Positions 62,367-64,000 of a stretch of DNA of 64,000 bases are shown here, in pieces (within the stretch, counting starts at the first letter, position 1; each line of letters begins with the position of its first letter). Source of the DNA: Nocardioides cavernaquae (lineage in GTDB: Bacteria > Actinomycetota > Actinomycetes > Propionibacteriales > Nocardioidaceae); assembly GCF_003600895.1 (NCBI RefSeq), contig NZ_QYRP01000002.1, forward strand, positions 1,488,001 through 1,552,000, written 5' to 3'. The notes below the pieces were generated by a model that worked only from the letters and a program-made list of their open reading frames with translations, was not told the origin of the DNA and made no database searches. A program made the translations under genes and the position numbers.

Positions 62367-63155
62367 ATGGCGCTCACCTCCACCCTGCTCGCCGCGGACA
62401 TCGGCAACTCGATGACCGACCTCGCGCTCGTCGTCGACGGCGAGGTGACCGCTCACTGGCGCGTTTCCACCGACGAACGCCGCACGGCGGACGAGTGGGC
62501 AGTGCTGGTGCGAGGTCTGCTTCGCGACTCCGACGATGCGGATGCGCTGAGCGGGATCGCGGTCTGTTCGACCGTCCCCGCAGTGCTGCACGAATGGCGG
62601 GAGATGCTGCTGACGCACTTCGCCGACGTGAAGAGCGTCGTGGTCGAGCCCGGCATCCGCACCGGTGTCCCGGTGCTGATGGACAACCCGCGCGAGGTGG
62701 GGGCCGACCGGATCCTCAACGCGCTGGCTGCTGCGCACCGCTACGAGGGCCCGACCATCGTCGTCGACTTCGGCACCGCCACGACCTACGACGTGGTGAC
62801 CGCCGCCGGCCAGTACGTCGGGGGAGCCATTGCGCCCGGCATCGAGATCTCGCTGGAGGCACTCGGCCGCCGCGGTGCGCAGCTGCGCAAGGTGGAGCTG
62901 CTCCGCCCGCGGTCGGTGATCGCCAAGAACACCGTCGAGGCGCTCCAGTCGGGCATGCTCTTCGGCTTCGCGGCGCAGGTCGAGGGCCTGGTCGCGCGGA
63001 TGATCCGCGAGCTCGGGGTCGATCCCTCGTCGGTCAACGTGGTTGCCACCGGATATCTCGCTCCGCTGGTCTACGACGAGGTCGCGTGCTTCACCGACCA
63101 CCGGCCGTGGCTGACCATCGAGGGCCTGATCGAGGTCTACCGCCGCAACTCCTGA
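62367..63155 (+). CDS. coaX: type III pantothenate kinase
   Basis: First step of CoA synthesis from pantothenate. The 262-residue protein of the ASKHA fold has LLAADIGNSMTDLALV (phosphate-1), NPREVGADRILNALAAAHRY (pantothenate site), VDFGTATTYDVV (phosphate-2 with catalytic Asp) and GGAIAPGIEISLEAL. It uses the pantothenate whose last steps are encoded a few genes upstream. lysS, which lies between coaX and lsr2 in M. tuberculosis, is missing here. Confidence 0.95.
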   Translation: MALTSTLLAADIGNSMTDLALVVDGEVTAHWRVSTDERRTADEWAVLVRGLLRDSDDADALSGIAVCSTVPAVLHEWREMLLTHFADVKSVVVEPGIRTGVPVLMDNPREVGADRILNALAAAHRYEGPTIVVDFGTATTYDVVTAAGQYVGGAIAPGIEISLEALGRRGAQLRKVELLRPRSVIAKNTVEALQSGMLFGFAAQVEGLVARMIRELGVDPSSVNVVATGYLAPLVYDEVACFTDHRPWLTIEGLIEVYRRNS

Positions 63156-63279
63156 CGGTTTATCGCGGGTTTTCCTGATATCCCGATAATGCGGATCGCT
63201 AATTCCGGCTGTTGTTTTGTGAATTCGTTCGCTAATGTCGCGACGTCTTTTCTTTTCGCGATTGTCTGGAGTGGAATTC
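63156..63279 (+). promoter_or_regulatory. AT-rich upstream region of lsr2
   Basis: About 120 bases with many A/T runs (GGTTTATCGCG, GATATCCCGATAATG, TTGTTTTGTGAATTCG, CTTTTCTTTTCGCG), in sharp contrast to the rest of the window. Lsr2 binds AT-rich DNA, so this is a likely autoregulatory site together with the promoter. Confidence 0.5.
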
Positions 63280-63597
63280 ATGGCGCAGAAGGTCAGCATC
63301 ATCCTGGTCGACGACATCGACGGCGGCGACGCCGACGAGACCGTCACCTTCGCCCTCGACGGCACCGGCTACGAGATCGACCTGTCCGCGGCCAACGCCG
63401 CGAAGCTGCGCGAGGCCATCGCGCCGTACGTCGGCCACGCGCGGAAGCTGACCGGCCGCAAGCCGGCCGCCAAGAAGTCGTCGGGGACCTCCACCAAGGA
63501 GGTCCGTGAGTGGGCCCGCGCCAACGGCTGGCCCTCGCTCGGCGACCGTGGACGCGTCCCCGCCGACGTCCAGCAGGCGTACGACGCCGCCAACTGA
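63280..63597 (+). CDS. lsr2: Lsr2 nucleoid-associated protein
   Basis: A 105-residue H-NS-like xenogeneic silencer. The N-terminal half oligomerises (VSIILVDDIDGGDADETVTF; YEIDLSAANAAKLREAIAPY); the C-terminal EVREWARANGWPSLGDRGRV carries the AT-hook-like RGR that enters the minor groove of AT-rich DNA. A Lys/Gly linker (KPAAKKSSGTSTK) joins them. ATG 63280 is chosen over an upstream ATG because it gives the standard MAQKV start. Confidence 0.95.
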   Translation: MAQKVSIILVDDIDGGDADETVTFALDGTGYEIDLSAANAAKLREAIAPYVGHARKLTGRKPAAKKSSGTSTKEVREWARANGWPSLGDRGRVPADVQQAYDAAN

Positions 63598-63600
63598 CCC

Positions 63601-63666
63601 GTCGACACGGCGCAAGTTCGGCGTCGACACGGCGCAAGGTTGAGGTCGAGACGGCGCTTCTTGCGC
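63601..63666. repeat. 22-bp tandem repeat, family 1, three copies
   Basis: Units start at 63601, 63623 and 63645. The first two begin GTCGACACGGCGCAAG; the third has GTCGAGACGGCGC and then diverges (TTCTTGCGCG). The array begins three bases after the lsr2 stop and ends two bases before the ClgR box of clpC. Confidence 0.85.
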
Positions 63667-63667
63667 G

Positions 63668-63685
63668 TGTTCGCTGACAGCGATC
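63668..63685. promoter_or_regulatory. ClgR operator upstream of clpC
   Basis: TGTTCGCTGACAGCGATC fits the actinobacterial ClgR motif WNNWCGCYNANRGCGWWS at every fixed position and ends 26 bases before a TAGGGT -10 box (63712-63717). ClgR activates clp protease genes, so clpC is a natural target. Confidence 0.75.
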
Positions 63686-63711
63686 GGTATCGACGCCAAT
63701 CCGGGAACACG

Positions 63712-63717
63712 TAGGGT
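63712..63717 (+). promoter_or_regulatory. -10 box of clpC
   Basis: TAGGGT about 90 bases upstream of the clpC ATG, preceded by the ClgR box where a -35 region would be. Confidence 0.5.
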
Positions 63718-63806
63718 GGAGTCGGACGTTGGTCCCAGCGTCTACCTCGTTATCCCGCACCCAGCGGGTGGGCGATGGTGGACCCGATGACGAGGAGCGA
63801 TGAGCG

Positions 63807-64000
63807 ATGTTCGAGCGGTTCACTGACCGAGCCCGACGAGTGGTGGTGCTGGCCCAGGAAGAGGCCCGCATGCTCTCGCACAACTACATCGGCACCGAGC
63901 ACATCCTGCTCGGCCTGATCCACGAGGGCGAAGGCGTTGCCGCCAAGGCACTCGAGTCGCTGGACATCTCGCTGGAGGCCGTCCGCGCGCAGGTCGAGGA
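63807..64000 (+). CDS. clpC: ATP-dependent Clp protease ATPase subunit ClpC, N-terminus (cut by window edge)
   Basis: AAA+ unfoldase that feeds ClpP. Only the first 64 codons are inside the window: [20 protein letters not shown], then [20 protein letters not shown], the start of the first Clp N-terminal repeat, and [27 protein letters not shown] sits 12 bases upstream and GAGCG nearer. The lsr2-clpC order is common in actinobacteria. Confidence 0.95.
   Translation, partial: MFERFTDRARRVVVLAQEEARMLSHNYIGTEHILLGLIHEGEGVAAKALESLDISLEAVRAQVE

Overview
The window is high-GC chromosomal DNA from an actinobacterium, most likely a Nocardioides-type member of the Propionibacteriales. This rests on the very GC-rich codon use, frequent GTG starts, 4-base and 1-base gene overlaps, a BldG homologue, an Lsr2 homologue, a K+-insensitive H+-pyrophosphatase and an actinobacterial gene order. 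From recall, the same order is seen around M. tuberculosis Rv3660c-Rv3646c and Rv3628-Rv3596c, and around Streptomyces acs-tad-bldG-topA. The genus is an inference; no 16S gene is present. Nearly everything is core chromosome. I see no phage, plasmid, transposase or CRISPR array.

Layout. 1-6.7 kb (minus strand): a carboxylate-uptake block made of a soluble LytS-like kinase, a LytTR regulator, two DUF485/SSS symporter pairs and the start of acetyl-CoA synthetase. 6.8-9.4 kb: a methyltransferase, a degenerate Fic-like protein and a HAD-IB phosphatase. 9.6-14.5 kb: a tad pilus operon (ssd, cpaF, tadB, tadC, a Flp-like pilin, tadE and a tadG-like gene) without a prepilin peptidase. 14.5-28.1 kb: a DUF1998 helicase, bldG, hppA, a methyltransferase, topA, tmk, holB and an exported peptidase. 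28.2-31.2 kb: a molybdate regulator and modABC. 31.3-38.8 kb: a hydrolase, tRNA-Thr(CGT), a lipoprotein, a thiamine-type ABC transporter and a PAP2-family membrane enzyme. 39.2-45 kb: an NlpC/P60 hydrolase, an acyl-CoA oxidase, a fatty acid hydroxylase, a FadR-type regulator and an SDR protein. 45-63.6 kb: ppa, dacB, a zinc protease, tilS, hpt, ftsH, the folate operon folE-P-B-K, ispD, panC-panD-nadB-nadC-coaX and lsr2. The window ends in the first codons of clpC.

Cooperation. ActP and Acs import and activate acetate. The ModABC and ThiBPQ-like systems bring in molybdate and (probably) thiamine. The fol, pan, nad and coaX genes make cofactors. BldG, Lsr2, the LytSR pair and the FadR-type protein supply regulation, and ClpC and FtsH supply proteolysis.

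Most interesting signals. (1) Tandem repeats with a 22-bp period lie just downstream of two genes, and a related three-copy array (66 bp, so in frame) lies inside the start of tilS. (2) A second, palindromic repeat lies in one intergenic space and also, in frame, inside an ABC ATPase gene. (3) At least a dozen genes show a TANNNT box 6-7 bases before the start codon, implying leaderless mRNAs. (4) A near-consensus FadR operator, a ClgR box and CRP-like sites give testable regulatory links.
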